From assembly GCF_024733015.1 (NCBI RefSeq), contig NZ_JANKJG010000015.1:1-64000 (forward strand): a stretch of 64,000 nucleotides of DNA, written 5' to 3'. Below the pieces are notes generated by a model. That model was not told the DNA's origin. It saw only the letters and a program-made list of their open reading frames with translations, and made no database searches. The translations under genes were made by a program, and so were the position numbers. Positions 33,944 to 44,068 of the stretch are shown here, piece after piece. This DNA comes from Pseudosulfitobacter koreensis. GTDB taxonomy: Bacteria > Pseudomonadota > Alphaproteobacteria > Rhodobacterales > Rhodobacteraceae. The first letter of the stretch is position 1; each line of letters starts with the position of its first letter.

Positions 33944-34390
33944 TTACCGCGCGTTTGCGATCGCCAACGCCGCCGACATCACGATGGAATCTTCGATCAA
34001 ACCGGACGTTGTCTGATCGGTGTGCTGCATTGACCGTTTGCGCGCAGCCAGCCCGCAGTATGACGAAGCGACCGCCGCGCCGATGCCAAGCGCCGCACCT
34101 TCCCACCTGCGTTGTGACGGTGCAAGACAGGCACCTGCGAAACCGCCGGTGATGGTTCTTGCAAGCAGGCCAAGGAACACCGTTCGGTCGGGCGCGGTCT
34201 TCATCTTGTCTCCCGCCATTTCTGCTGCAGACATCGCCACGCCACCTGCGGCGACAAGCGGATGCTGCATCAACCGCGCCTCGGCAGTGTCATGGGGGAG
34301 CGTGCCGCTTCGCGCGGCGACTGCCAACGCAGCAAGCGGCGCCATCGAACGCTGGCCTGCGACAAGGCCCATAAGGATCGAACGTAACAT
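33944..34390 (-). CDS. DUF4126 family small membrane protein
   Basis: A 148-aa protein with several hydrophobic/glycine-rich segments: RSILMGLVAGQRSMAPLAALAV, then DKMKTAPDRTVFLGLLARTITGGFAGA and GIGAAVASSYCGLAARK. The AGQRS-x-x-PLA start and DK-x3-AP-RT centre are hallmarks of DUF4126. ATG at 34390 preferred over farther upstream codons. Function unknown. Confidence 0.75.
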   Translation of the reverse strand: MLRSILMGLVAGQRSMAPLAALAVAARSGTLPHDTAEARLMQHPLVAAGGVAMSAAEMAGDKMKTAPDRTVFLGLLARTITGGFAGACLAPSQRRWEGAALGIGAAVASSYCGLAARKRSMQHTDQTTSGLIEDSIVMSAALAIANAR

Positions 34391-34510
34391 ATGCGTCTCC
34401 TGACCGTTGAGTTGCAGGAACGCGTACTTGTCAAGACAAGTTCCGGGAGCGGGGCGGCGAGGCGCGGCGGGGCGAATGTTAAAGTTCACCGCCGAACCGC
34501 CAAAAATCAT

Positions 34511-34537
34511 AAAGGGGGGCAGCGACGCCCCCCCTTA
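34511..34537 (-). terminator. Intrinsic terminator for the carboxynorspermidine operon
   Basis: On the minus strand a G/C-rich stem (AAGGGGGGC pairs with GCCCCCCTT, loop GTCGCT) is followed by TTTATGATTTTTGG. It lies six bases beyond the stop of the dehydrogenase gene. Confidence 0.75.
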
Positions 34538-34542
34538 TCAAC

Positions 34543-35781
34543 TCATTCGTTCCAAGCCCGGTCGCCATCGGCATCCTTCACCCGTGTCGGAAGGCCGATA
34601 CCGTCCAGCAGCGTGAACAGCGGCTTGGGGTCCAGCTCCTCGACGTTGACCATCTTCGCCACGTCATAGGTGCCGTCGGCGATGAGCATCGCAAAGGCCA
34701 CTGGCGGCACCCCGGCGGTATAGGAAATGCCCTGGCTGCCCACCTCTTCATAGGCGTCCTTGTGATCGGCCACGTTGTAGACGAACACCTCCGCCTCCGC
34801 GCCGTTCTTGGTGCCCTTAACCAGATCGCCGATGCAGGTCTTGCCGGTATAGTTCGGCGCAAGGCTCGACGGATCGGGCAACACGGCCTTGACCACCTTC
34901 AGCGGCACAACCTCAAGCCCCTCGGCGGTGACGACAGGCTGTTCGGACAACAGCCCAAGGTTCTGCAGCACGGTAAACACGTTGATGTAGTGATCGCCGA
35001 AACCCATCCAGAACCGCACATCGGCCTGCGGATAGTTGGCCGCCAGCGAGTGCACCTCGTCATGGCCCGACATATAGGCCTTTTGCTTGCCGACGACGGG
35101 CAGATCCCATTCGCGGCCGACCTCGAACATCTTGTTCTCCTGCCAGGCACCCTGCTGCCAGCTGTAAACGGTGCCGGTGAACTCGCGAAAGTTGATCTCG
35201 GGGTCGAAGTTGGTCGAGAAGTACTTGCCGTGGTTGCCTGCGTTGATGTCCACGATGTCGATGGATTTGACCTCGTCCATGTACTCGTCCACCGCGAAGC
35301 GCGCGAAGGCGTTGACCATGCCGGGATCGAAGCCCGCACCCAAAATCGCCGTCACGCCCGCCGCCGCACAGTCGTCGCGGCGTTTCCATTCGTAGTTGCC
35401 GTACCACGGCGGGGTTTCGCAGATCTTGGCGGGGTCTTCGTGAATCGCCGTATCGATATAGGCCGCACCGGTCTGGATACAGGCCTCGAGCACCGTCATG
35501 TTCACGAATGGCGACCCCACGTTGATCACGATCTGCGCACTGGTGCCTTTCAGCAAATCGACCACAGCGTCGGTGTCCATCGCGTCGATCCTGTGGGCCC
35601 TGAAAATGCCGTCCTGTTTCATCGCGCCCTTGTCGTGCACGCTCTGGATGATGGCTTCGCATTTCGAAACCGTCCGGCTGGCGATATGCAAATCCCCCAG
35701 CACATCGTTGTTTTGCGCGCATTTGTGCGCCACGACCTGAGCGACGCCACCTGCGCCGATGATAAGAACATTGCGTTTCAT
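34543..35781 (-). CDS. Carboxynorspermidine dehydrogenase (saccharopine dehydrogenase family)
   Basis: A 412-aa saccharopine-reductase-like enzyme: NAD(P)-binding NVLIIGAGGVAQVVAHKCA, ASRTVSKCEAIIQS, then ILGAGFDPGMVNAFARFA. Next to NspC-like carboxynorspermidine decarboxylase it is best read as carboxynorspermidine synthase (CANSDH), reducing the Schiff base of aspartate semialdehyde with a diamine. ATG at 35781 is the natural start; the next gene starts upstream with 28 bases between. Together they make norspermidine or spermidine without S-adenosylmethionine. Confidence 0.88.
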   Translation of the reverse strand: MKRNVLIIGAGGVAQVVAHKCAQNNDVLGDLHIASRTVSKCEAIIQSVHDKGAMKQDGIFRAHRIDAMDTDAVVDLLKGTSAQIVINVGSPFVNMTVLEACIQTGAAYIDTAIHEDPAKICETPPWYGNYEWKRRDDCAAAGVTAILGAGFDPGMVNAFARFAVDEYMDEVKSIDIVDINAGNHGKYFSTNFDPEINFREFTGTVYSWQQGAWQENKMFEVGREWDLPVVGKQKAYMSGHDEVHSLAANYPQADVRFWMGFGDHYINVFTVLQNLGLLSEQPVVTAEGLEVVPLKVVKAVLPDPSSLAPNYTGKTCIGDLVKGTKNGAEAEVFVYNVADHKDAYEEVGSQGISYTAGVPPVAFAMLIADGTYDVAKMVNVEELDPKPLFTLLDGIGLPTRVKDADGDRAWNE

Positions 35782-35809
35782 GTATCCAAGAGACCTCTTA
35801 TGTTGATTG

Positions 35810-36904
35810 TCAGGAAAGGGCGGCCGAAAAGTCGGCGTAGTCGAATTCGCGCACCATGCGCAGGGTTCCATCCAGCTCGCGGATGGCGATTCCGGGCATC
35901 TTCACGCCATTGAACCAGTTTTTCTTAACCATTGTGTAACCGGCGGCATCCTGAAACGAAATCCGGTCACCGGGTTTGATCGGCTTGTCAAAGCGGAACT
36001 CGCCAAAGATATCACCCGCAAGGCAGGACTTGCCGCAGATCATCCACGGATGATCACCGGTATCGGGGCTGATTTTCGCGGGCTCGCGGTAAATCAGCAG
36101 GTCCAGCATGTGCGCCTCGATCGACGCATCGACAATCGCCAGATCCTTGCCGTTGTAGAGCGTGTCTAGCACGGTCACCTCCAGCGTCGCGGCCCCGGTG
36201 ATCGCGGCCTCGCCGGGCTCCAGATAGACCTGCACGCCGTTTTGTTCCGCGAACGACTTGAGCCGTGCCGCCAGACGCTCAATCGGATAGCCTTCGCCGG
36301 TAAAGTGGATGCCGCCCCCCAGACTGATCCAGTCCATGCGGGCAATGATCGCGCCAAACCGGTCCTCGATCAGGGTCAGCATCTCGTCGAACCGCTCAAA
36401 ATCGTCGTTTTCGCAATTGTTGTGGAACATAAGCCCGCTGATCTTATCGGCCACTGTTGCGATCTGCGCGGGGTCATGTTCGCCCAGACGGCTGAACGGG
36501 CGCGCAGGGTCGGCCAGATCAAACCCCGAGGTCGACACGCCGGGATTGACCCGCAGACCGCGCGTGTGCCCTTGGGACTGCGCATCGAACCGTTGCAACT
36601 GACCGATGGAGTTGAAGATGATCTTGTCGCTGTGGGACAGCACCTCGTCGATCTCGTGATCGCCGTAAGCCACGGAATAAGCATGGGTTTCACCACCGAA
36701 CTTCTCGGCCCCCAGCCGCACCTCGTAAAGCGACGAAGACGTCGAGCCGTCCATGTACTGCGCCATGAAATCGAACACCGACCAGGTGGCGAAACACTTC
36801 AACGCCAGCAGCGATTTCGCCCCCGACGCGTCGCGCAGCCAGGCGATCTTTTCCATGTTCTTCAACAGCTGTGACTTGTCGATCAGGTAATAGGGCGTTT
36901 GCAT
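35810..36904 (-). CDS. nspC: Carboxynorspermidine decarboxylase
   Basis: A 364-aa alanine-racemase-fold decarboxylase: PLP lysine in LLALKCFATWSVF (~40), glycine-rich GGGIHFTGEGYP, substrate residues in LEPGEAAITGA and ICGKSCLAGDIFGEF. Decarboxylates carboxynorspermidine/carboxyspermidine. ATG at 36904 is the family start; longer starts are non-conserved. Upstream a minus-strand intrinsic terminator (37053-37078) separates it from nrdJ. Confidence 0.92.
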   Translation of the reverse strand: MQTPYYLIDKSQLLKNMEKIAWLRDASGAKSLLALKCFATWSVFDFMAQYMDGSTSSSLYEVRLGAEKFGGETHAYSVAYGDHEIDEVLSHSDKIIFNSIGQLQRFDAQSQGHTRGLRVNPGVSTSGFDLADPARPFSRLGEHDPAQIATVADKISGLMFHNNCENDDFERFDEMLTLIEDRFGAIIARMDWISLGGGIHFTGEGYPIERLAARLKSFAEQNGVQVYLEPGEAAITGAATLEVTVLDTLYNGKDLAIVDASIEAHMLDLLIYREPAKISPDTGDHPWMICGKSCLAGDIFGEFRFDKPIKPGDRISFQDAAGYTMVKKNWFNGVKMPGIAIRELDGTLRMVREFDYADFSAALS

Positions 36905-37052
36905 GGGCGGGCTTCCCCTGTTGCCGTGGCTCAAGCCGCCCACGTAAGGCCGCGGGGGCGGCATGGCAAGCGGGTCGGCCCAGATACATTGGCCGCGTCC
37001 GTCCCGCCCCCGAGATTGTGAACCTCGCGACCAGACGATCATCCTCAGACAG

Positions 37053-37078
37053 AAAAAAGGGAGAGCCGAAGCTCTCCC
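37053..37078 (-). terminator. Intrinsic terminator between nrdJ and nspC
   Basis: On the minus strand GGGAGAGC, loop TTCG, GCTCTCCC, then six T: perfect 8-bp stem and U-tract. Confidence 0.9.
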
Positions 37079-37217
37079 ATCAAGTTTCGCCGTCCAGGCT
37101 CAATATGTTAACCGCTCGGAAATTTTTTTGCCTGCGGCCTGAACGTCGTCAGGGGGCGAGCGCACCCGCCCCGTGTCAAGGTGAGAAGGACAGTCTTCCG
37201 CCCCACCCTATTTCGTC

Positions 37218-37252
37218 GGGGGTCCGGCCTGATCTGGGTCAGCCGGACCCCC
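37218..37252. other. Strong hairpin in the nrdJ 3' region
   Basis: GGGGGTCCGGC (37218-37228) pairs perfectly with GCCGGACCCCC (37242-37252); the inner CTGA/TCAG extends the stem with one bulged base. It sits 40 bases after the nrdJ stop (minus strand), before the canonical terminator. No T-run; it may stabilise the nrdJ mRNA 3' end. Confidence 0.5.
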
Positions 37253-37292
37253 TGCACGTTTTCCCCTGGAGCGGGAAACGCGATCTCTTGTC

Positions 37293-40200
37293 TCAGCTAC
37301 ACCCAGACGTTCCGCCGCAGGTGTTGCACTTCATGCAGGTGCCGTTGCGCACCAGCGTGTAGTTGCCGCATTCGCCGCAGGCTTCGCCCTCGTAGCCCTG
37401 CATCTTCGCCTTGGTCCGCGCGTCCAGGCTAACTGTGCCCGACGCGACCGAGGTCGATGCCATCGCGGCGCCGCCGGTGCCTGTTGCTGAGGGCACCAAG
37501 GTCTGCAAGGTTGCGACAGGATCGGACATGCCGCCCTGCAACAGTGTCAGATCCTGCGGCAGACGCTTGCGCAGGTAGCCGGTGGACGAGATCTGCTTGA
37601 GCACTTCCAGCGACCGGCTTGCCGCTGTTTCGCTGATCTCGCTCAGGTTGCTGACACCTTCCTCGACGCCGCGCCCGATGCTGTCGAACGATGCGCCCTC
37701 GGGCTGCACGTGGGCGAGGTCAGTGCGGTCCAGATAAGACACGGCCAGTTCGCGGAAGATATAATCCAGGATCGACGTCGCATTCTTGATGCTATCGTTG
37801 CCCTGAACCATGCCCGCCGGTTCGAACTTGGTGAAGGTGAAGGCGTCCACGAACTCCTCCAGCGGCACGCCGTATTGCAGACCGACGCTGACCGCGATGG
37901 CAAAGTTGTTCATCATGGCGCGGAACCCCGCACCTTCCTTGTGCATGTCGATGAAGATCTCGCCCAGGTTGCCGTTCTGGTATTCACCGGTGCGCAGGTA
38001 GACCTTGTGCCCGCCGACGATGGCCTTCTGGGTATAGCCCTTGCGCCGCTCGGGCATCTTTTCACGGTGCGACTTGATGATCTCCTTGACGATGATCTTC
38101 TCGACGATCTTTTCGGCCAGAACCGTGGCCTTTTCCTGCATCGACCCGGACGCCAGCGCCTCTTCGGCCTCTTCGTCATCCTCGACCAGCGCGGAGGCCA
38201 GCGGCTGCGACAGTTTGGATCCGTCACGGTACAGCGCGTTGGCCTTCACCCCCAGCGACCACGACAGCTCGTATGCCTTCTGGCAGTCTTCGATGGTTGC
38301 GTCGTTGGGCATGTTGATCGTCTTGCTGATCGCACCCGAGATGAACGACTGCGCGGCGGCCATCATGTAGATGTGACTGTCGACGCTCAGATAGCGCGTG
38401 CCCTTCTTGCCGCAGGCATTGGCGCAATCGAAAATCGCGTAATGCTCTTTTTTCAGGAACGGCGCACCTTCCAGGGTCATCGTGCCGCAGACGTGGTCAT
38501 TGGCCAGTTCGATGTCGCGCTTGGTAAAGCCCAGGTGGCGCAGCAGATCGAAGGTGGGGTCGTTCAACTTCGCTTCGGGGATGCCCAGCACCTTGGTGCA
38601 GAAATCGGCGCCCAGCGTCCACTGGTTGAACACGAAGCGGATGTCGAATGCACTTTCCAGCGAGGCGTCGATCTTTGCCAGTTCACTGGGGCCAAAGCCG
38701 TGACCCATCAGCGAGGTGTGGTTGATACCGGGCGCATTGCCGATGGTGCCGTGACCCACGGCATAGCTCACGATTTCCTCGATCTGGGCCGAGCCATAGC
38801 CCAGCTTTTCCAGCGCCGCAGGCACCGACTGGTTGATGATCTTGAAGTAACCGCCACCGGCCAGCTTCTTGAACTTGACCAGCGCAAAGTCGGGCTCGAT
38901 CCCGGTGGTGTCGCAGTCCATCACCAGACCGATGGTGCCGGTGGGCGCGATCACCGAAGTTTGCGCGTTGCGATAGCCGTGTTTTTCACCAAGGCTCAGC
39001 GCCTCGTCCCAGGTGGTCTGGGCCATTTCGACCAGACGCATATCGGGACAACCGGCAATGTCCAGCGGCACGGGTTTCACCGCCAGCTTTTCATAGCCTT
39101 CGTCGTTGCCATAGGCGGCATTGCGGTGGTTGCGGATGACGCGCAGCATGTGCTTGGCGTTCTTCTTGTAGCCGGGGAACGCGCCCAGCTCACCCGCCAT
39201 TTCCGCGGATGTGGCATAGGCCACGCCGGTCATGATCGCAGTCAGCGCACCGCAGAGCGCACGCCCCTCGGTGCTGTCATAGGAATACCCCATGTTCATC
39301 AGCAACCCGCCGATGTTGGCATAGCCCAGACCCAGCGTGCGGAAATCATAGGACCGCTGCGCGATTTCCTTGGACGGGAACTGCGCCATCATCACGCTGA
39401 TTTCCAGCGTAACCGTCCACAGACGCGAAGCGTGCATGTAGTCCTCGACCTGGAATTCCCCGTCCTTGAGGAAGGTCAGCAGGTTCATCGACGCGAGGTT
39501 GCACGCGGTGTCGTCCAGGAACATGTATTCCGAGCAAGGGTTCGACCCACGGATCGGACCATCTGCCGGGCAGGTGTGCCATTCGTTCACGGTGTCGTGG
39601 TACTGGATGCCCGGATCGGCACAGGCCCATGCGGCATGGCCAACCTGCTCCCACAGATCACGGGCGCGGATCGTCTTGGTCACGCGCTGGTCGGTGCGGC
39701 TGATCAGCTCCCAGTCGGCGTCTTTTTCGACGGCTGTCAGGAACGCATTGGTCACGCGGATCGAGTTGTTTGAGTTTTGCCCCGAGACCGAGCTGTAGGC
39801 TTCGGAATCCCAGTCGGTGTCATATGTCGGGAACTCGATGCTGGTGTGGCCCTGCTTGGCATAGTCCAGCACGCGCTTGATGTAAGTCTCGGGGATCGCG
39901 ACCTTCTTGGCGTCACGAATGGCGGACTTCAGGCTTTCGTTTACCTTGGGGTCATAGGCGTCGGCTTCGGCGCCGTCCCAGGCCTTGATCGCGGCGAAAA
40001 GCGCATTCAGCTTCTGTTCGTGCATCTTCGAGCCTGCGACGATGCTTGCCACTTTCTGCTCTTCGATGACCTTCCAGTTGATGAAATCCTCGATGTCGGG
40101 GTGGTCCGCATCGACGATCACCATCTTGGCCGCACGGCGCGTGGTGCCGCCCGATTTGATCGCGCCGGCCGCACGGTCACCGATTTTCAGGAACCCCATC

Positions 40201-40937
40201 AGGCCGCTGGACTTGCCACCGCCCGACAGTTTTTCGCCTTCACCACGAAGCGAGGAAAAGTTGGTGCCGGTGCCCGAGCCGTATTTGAACAATCGCGCTT
40301 CGCGCACCCACAGGTCCATGATGCCGCCGTCACCCACCAGATCGTCTGCAACCGACTGGATAAAGCAGGCGTGGGGCTGCGGATGTTCATAGGACGACTG
40401 CGAACGGGTCAGTTTGCCGGTCTGATAGTCAACGTAATAGTGGCCCTGCGCAGGGCCGTCGATGCCATAAGCCCAATGCAGGCCGGTGTTGAACCACTGC
40501 GGGCTGTTGGGCGCCGCGCGCTGGGTTGCCAGCATGTGCCGCATTTCGTCGTAATAGGTCTGCGCGTCGGCTTCGGTCGAGAAATAGCCGCCCTTCCAGC
40601 CCCAGTACGCCCATGCGCCTGCCAGGCGGTCGAACACCTGCTTGGACGAGGTTTCGCCGCCCATTTCGGCACCCTCGGCAGGAACCGAGCGCCACAGGAA
40701 TTCCGGCACGCCCTCTTCAGCGACCTTCTCGACCTTGCTTGGCACTCCGGCCTTGCGGAAATATTTCTGCGCGATGACGTCGCTGGCCACCTGGCTCCAG
40801 CTGCTGGGCACTTCGACGTTGTCGAGATGAAACACGATCGTCCCGTCGGGATTGCGGATTTCAGAGACGGTCGAAATGAAATCCAGCGATGCGTAGGCAT
40901 CTTTTCCGGCTTTGGTAAACTTTCGGTCAATTTTCAT
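37293..40937 (-). CDS. nrdJ: Adenosylcobalamin-dependent ribonucleotide reductase (class II)
   Basis: A 1214-aa class II NrdJ. The long N-terminal catalytic barrel includes [37 protein letters not shown] split around residues 190-230, and [21 protein letters not shown] (active-site NPC-E). C-terminal zinc motif [22 protein letters not shown] ends [11 protein letters not shown]. It makes deoxynucleotides with a B12 radical, oxygen-independently. ATG at 40937 (GAGGCAGCGCG upstream). No intein or frameshift. An NrdR-like dyad lies upstream at 41124-41139. Confidence 0.95.
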   Translation of the reverse strand: MKIDRKFTKAGKDAYASLDFISTVSEIRNPDGTIVFHLDNVEVPSSWSQVASDVIAQKYFRKAGVPSKVEKVAEEGVPEFLWRSVPAEGAEMGGETSSKQVFDRLAGAWAYWGWKGGYFSTEADAQTYYDEMRHMLATQRAAPNSPQWFNTGLHWAYGIDGPAQGHYYVDYQTGKLTRSQSSYEHPQPHACFIQSVADDLVGDGGIMDLWVREARLFKYGSGTGTNFSSLRGEGEKLSGGGKSSGLMGFLKIGDRAAGAIKSGGTTRRAAKMVIVDADHPDIEDFINWKVIEEQKVASIVAGSKMHEQKLNALFAAIKAWDGAEADAYDPKVNESLKSAIRDAKKVAIPETYIKRVLDYAKQGHTSIEFPTYDTDWDSEAYSSVSGQNSNNSIRVTNAFLTAVEKDADWELISRTDQRVTKTIRARDLWEQVGHAAWACADPGIQYHDTVNEWHTCPADGPIRGSNPCSEYMFLDDTACNLASMNLLTFLKDGEFQVEDYMHASRLWTVTLEISVMMAQFPSKEIAQRSYDFRTLGLGYANIGGLLMNMGYSYDSTEGRALCGALTAIMTGVAYATSAEMAGELGAFPGYKKNAKHMLRVIRNHRNAAYGNDEGYEKLAVKPVPLDIAGCPDMRLVEMAQTTWDEALSLGEKHGYRNAQTSVIAPTGTIGLVMDCDTTGIEPDFALVKFKKLAGGGYFKIINQSVPAALEKLGYGSAQIEEIVSYAVGHGTIGNAPGINHTSLMGHGFGPSELAKIDASLESAFDIRFVFNQWTLGADFCTKVLGIPEAKLNDPTFDLLRHLGFTKRDIELANDHVCGTMTLEGAPFLKKEHYAIFDCANACGKKGTRYLSVDSHIYMMAAAQSFISGAISKTINMPNDATIEDCQKAYELSWSLGVKANALYRDGSKLSQPLASALVEDDEEAEEALASGSMQEKATVLAEKIVEKIIVKEIIKSHREKMPERRKGYTQKAIVGGHKVYLRTGEYQNGNLGEIFIDMHKEGAGFRAMMNNFAIAVSVGLQYGVPLEEFVDAFTFTKFEPAGMVQGNDSIKNATSILDYIFRELAVSYLDRTDLAHVQPEGASFDSIGRGVEEGVSNLSEISETAASRSLEVLKQISSTGYLRKRLPQDLTLLQGGMSDPVATLQTLVPSATGTGGAAMASTSVASGTVSLDARTKAKMQGYEGEACGECGNYTLVRNGTCMKCNTCGGTSGCS

Positions 40938-41478
40938 CGCGCTGCCTCATATTCAGCTTTTCATACAGAAACGCTGACGTTGCAGCGGTTCGCTCGGGTC
41001 GTTCGTGGGACGACAAACCGCGCGGCTTTAAGGGGCTGAAAACAGGTCTCAATGCCCCTGGCCTTGGCGCGTTTCTAGCTCAAATTGCCTATCCCGAAGG
41101 TGCCAGTCGCTTCTTAGTGTTGTCCACTAAATGTTGTGGTGACTAGCGCCGCCTGCACAACCTGACGTATGCGCGGGCCCTGCGTCAACGAAAATTTTAC
41201 GTTTTATTTGGACACTCGGGGCTTGACCGGTGGACCGGTTTGGGCCGTTTGGGCGACACAGTGATTCAGTTCACGACAACCGCGGAAAGCCGCCTCGATC
41301 TTACCCACAGGCACGGGATGAATTTTCTGAATGCAGGTGGAAACTTAGCCACGCCGGATCACGTTGTTCATTAAGTTGTACCCAGCTTCATCCACAGTTC
41401 TGCACCGCAGCACGAAACGGTTTGTTCTTGATCGGTATTTATGGTGGTCTGGGTGTAATTGGCAAAAAGGGCACGCTC
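40938..41478. other. Long divergent region upstream of nrdJ
   Basis: About 540 bases with no supportable gene. Contains the NrdR-like dyad at 41124-41139, whose palindromic ends face nrdJ. The right part leads into the lipoprotein gene. No cobalamin riboswitch was seen. Confidence 0.4.
41124..41139. promoter_or_regulatory. Putative NrdR box upstream of nrdJ
   Basis: The 16-mer CCACTAAATGTTGTGG (minus strand CCACAACATTTAGTGG) has the palindromic CCAC/GTGG ends, length and A/T centre of an NrdR box (consensus like ACAC-w-A-t-A-T-a-T-w-GTGT). NrdR normally binds two boxes about 31 bp apart; I see only a weak second candidate near 41155, so the call is tentative. Confidence 0.4.
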
Positions 41479-41943
41479 ATGAAACCGATTTTAGCACTTC
41501 TGCCCATCTTGTTGGCGGCCTGCGCGCCACAATATGTAGAGACGGTTGTGAACGACCCACAAGATTTGCCCGTGCGTCGCGCGTTGTTTGCCGAAAACCC
41601 GGAAGGGTTGCACGAAGCGTTCCGCGAGGCCTGCGACTCGCCCGGCGACAAACTGGCGACGCCCGCGCGGGGAATCGTTCAGTGCCGCACCCTGCCGACG
41701 CCCGATTTCGCGGCGTTCTTGTTGCTGGAATATGACGGCGCGCTGAAAACCCCTACCGTGGTCATGCAAAAACAGCAGCGTGTCGCCGATGCCGGGCCTG
41801 ACAGTGCCGTGATCGAATTCAGCTATTTCGCGGAAGTGCCGCAAAAATCGGGCACATCGCGGCGCATCTATTACAAGGATCGCCAGCTGGATCAGCTGCT
41901 GGATCAGATGATGCGCGCCGCCGGTGGCGAAACCTTCGACTGA
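41479..41943 (+). CDS. Small lipoprotein of unknown function
   Basis: A 154-aa protein with a lipobox at the very start (KPILALLPILLAAC, lipidated Cys19). The mature part has no recognised domain: short CAPQYVETVVND region, then charged helices and EFSYFAEVPQKSG. ATG at 41479 chosen for the lipobox. tRNA-Pro follows, on the opposite strand. Function unknown. Confidence 0.7.
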   Translation: MKPILALLPILLAACAPQYVETVVNDPQDLPVRRALFAENPEGLHEAFREACDSPGDKLATPARGIVQCRTLPTPDFAAFLLLEYDGALKTPTVVMQKQQRVADAGPDSAVIEFSYFAEVPQKSGTSRRIYYKDRQLDQLLDQMMRAAGGETFD

Positions 41944-42018
41944 CAGCCATCTTATCGACAGGAGCAGCGTGTCATGCGCGCGACCCCGGATCGAATGAAA
42001 TTTCTTGGGGAATATATA

Positions 42019-42095
<77 letters not shown>

Positions 42096-42159
42096 AACCA
42101 TGGGCGGTGCATAACGACCGCTCTGCCGATTGAAAAGAGCAAAAGCGCTTCAAGTTGCC

Positions 42160-42630
42160 CTAATCGGAACAAGGCCACGCGACATCGGCACCGACCAGCG
42201 CCGGATGGCGTAGTTCGGTGCCCACGGTGATCCCCAAACGCTTGGCGAGACCGCCGTTGATTTCAAGCGCGATCAACAGATCGTCGCCACCGACGATTGG
42301 CGTTTCATCCAGCGGAACAGCGCGGTGGTGGATGTTCCGCACCACGCCCTGCGCATCGACAAAAAGCATGTCGAGCGGGATCAGCGTGTTGCGCATCCAG
42401 AACGACAGCCTGCGCGGACTGTCATAGACAAAGAGCATTCCCGCCGATTGCGGCATCGTTTCGCGGTGCATCAGCCCGCGCGCGCGCTCTTCATTGTCGT
42501 CGGCCACCTCGACGTTGAACCGCGCCCTGCCCCAGTCGCCGCGCAGATCAACGGCGTTTTCAGAGCATGCAGCCAGCACCGAACCGGCACCGGACATCAC
42601 GAAAAGACAGGTATAAAGAATGCCGCGCAT
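42160..42630 (-). CDS. DUF192 family exported protein
   Basis: A 156-aa protein with signal peptide (GILYTCLFVMSGAGSVLA) and DUF192 core: ARGLMHRETMPQSAGMLFVYD, LSFWMRNTLIPLDMLFVD, VRNIHHRAVPLDETPI and ALEINGGLAKRLGI. Small secreted/periplasmic family of unknown function. Start at 42630 for the signal peptide; its start region lies three bases from the next gene's stop, so both may be co-transcribed. Confidence 0.85.
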   Translation of the reverse strand: MRGILYTCLFVMSGAGSVLAACSENAVDLRGDWGRARFNVEVADDNEERARGLMHRETMPQSAGMLFVYDSPRRLSFWMRNTLIPLDMLFVDAQGVVRNIHHRAVPLDETPIVGGDDLLIALEINGGLAKRLGITVGTELRHPALVGADVAWPCSD

Positions 42631-42632
42631 CG

Positions 42633-43184
42633 TCAGTCGTCCTTTGACAGCGCCGCCTCCCAAGCGTGAACTTCGGCGGCCATGCGACCACGTTTGCCAT
42701 CAATCACCCGCATTGCCAAGGCTTCCCCCGGTTGCAGGTCCGCCAGACCAGACCGGCGCAACACCTCGACATGCAGAAAGACATCGTCAGGCTGCCCGAA
42801 GACGTTGGCAAAGCCGAACCCCTTGCTTTTGTCGAACCATTTCACCCTGCCCGGCTCCAACGGCACATCGCGCACATCCGCGATGCCAATCTCGGCCAGA
42901 TCGGTCAGCGGCAGCGCCTCGCTGCCGTACTCGGGGGGCATGATCGACAGAATCTCGACGGCCTGCACACCGCGGTCGGTGTTCTGGGTCAGCACATTTA
43001 TCCGCGCCTGATCCGAGATCGAGCTTTGTCCGAAATTGCGCAAGACATTGACGTGCAGAAGGATATCCGGTCCACCAGTGTCGGCTATGATAAAGCCGAA
43101 ACCCTTGACCGGATCAAACCATTTGACCAGCCCCGAGACGGTTTCGCGGTGATGTTCTTCGTCTTCCACAGGGTTGTCTTTCAT
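42633..43184 (-). CDS. Cold-shock protein with two CSD domains
   Basis: A 183-aa protein with two cold-shock domains: first at ~18-80 (GLVKWFDPVKGFGFI ... DILLHVNVLR), a 30-residue linker, second at ~110-175 (GRVKWFDKSKGFGFA ... DVFLHVEVLR). Each keeps the RNP1-like KGFGF and RNP2-like VFLHV. Binds single-stranded RNA/DNA as RNA chaperone. Two-CSD forms are usual in Rhodobacterales/Rhizobiales. Probably co-transcribed with the DUF192 gene downstream. Confidence 0.9.
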   Translation of the reverse strand: MKDNPVEDEEHHRETVSGLVKWFDPVKGFGFIIADTGGPDILLHVNVLRNFGQSSISDQARINVLTQNTDRGVQAVEILSIMPPEYGSEALPLTDLAEIGIADVRDVPLEPGRVKWFDKSKGFGFANVFGQPDDVFLHVEVLRRSGLADLQPGEALAMRVIDGKRGRMAAEVHAWEAALSKDD

Positions 43185-43297
43185 CGCTCGGTTCGCGCAG
43201 GAATTATGTGGTTCCAGACTTGCACGATTTCGTTATCGCTTTTCAAGCGCGAAAAACGTATAAAAATCAACAATCTGCATTTCACGCTACGCAAGTT

Positions 43298-43903
43298 TCA
43301 TGGGTTTAGTCGGGTAATCTCCCATGGTTTGCCTTCGGTTTCGCGCCGCCACCTGTATCTGTCGTGCAGTCTGAAATCACCGTCGGCCCAGAATTCGATC
43401 TCAACGGGGGTGATGCGGTAGCCGCCCCAGAATGGCGGGCGCGCGGGGTTGGTTCCGTGCTGAGCCGTGACCTTGGCGACCTCGGCCATCAGCGTCGCGC
43501 GGTTCTTCAACGGGCGGCTTTGGCGCGACGCCCAGGCGCCGAGCCTGCTTTTCAGCGACCGCGACGCATAATATTCATCGGCAAGCGGACCGTCCTCGCG
43601 CGTGATCGTGCCGCGCACACGCACCTGTCGACGCAGCGATTTCCAGTGCATCACAAAAGCCGCCGTTCCCGCGTGCTCCAGTTCCTGCGCCTTGGCGCTT
43701 TCGTAATTGGTATAGAATATGAACGCGTCATCGGTGATGTCCTTGAGCAGCACCATCCGCGCATTGGGCAGCCCTTGGGCGTCCACCGTCGCCAGAGCGA
43801 TGGCGTTGGGGTCGTTCACCTCGGTGGTCTCGGCCTCGGCCAGCCACGCGCGCACTAGGGCAAAGGGATCTTCGCCCGCGAATTTACCACTGCGTTCCGC
43901 CAT
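43298..43903 (-). CDS. pdxH: Pyridoxamine 5'-phosphate oxidase
   Basis: A 201-aa FMN-dependent PNPOx: [24 protein letters not shown] (FMN and phosphate contacts), [17 protein letters not shown] (PLP site), and C-terminal [10 protein letters not shown] and RYRW-x6-W-x-I-TRLNP. Makes pyridoxal phosphate. Start at 43903 (GGAGATGAGA upstream). Lone minus-strand gene divergent from fabI. Confidence 0.93.
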   Translation of the reverse strand: MAERSGKFAGEDPFALVRAWLAEAETTEVNDPNAIALATVDAQGLPNARMVLLKDITDDAFIFYTNYESAKAQELEHAGTAAFVMHWKSLRRQVRVRGTITREDGPLADEYYASRSLKSRLGAWASRQSRPLKNRATLMAEVAKVTAQHGTNPARPPFWGGYRITPVEIEFWADGDFRLHDRYRWRRETEGKPWEITRLNP

Positions 43904-44068
43904 TCTCATCTCCTTCGATACCGCACATGCGTTCACCTATCCCTACCGCAGCCACGCAACACGGCGCGGTTGGACAATAACTCATGCATACCAACTCTCT
44001 TGCTGGGGCCGGGTCAATCGCCTAAAGGTCGCATTGAAAAAGTGGCTTGAAGGCAAAAGGGGTTTTTG

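Noticed and set aside
37710..39773. Long open plus-strand frame (687 codons) opposite nrdJ
   Set aside because: It lies entirely antisense to the well-supported nrdJ gene, has a histidine/glycine/arginine-rich composition typical of antisense GC-rich frames, and no ribosome-binding site or family motif.
40938..41478. Cobalamin riboswitch ahead of the B12-dependent reductase
   Set aside because: I saw no B12-box or the expected multi-stem fold; only an NrdR-like dyad.
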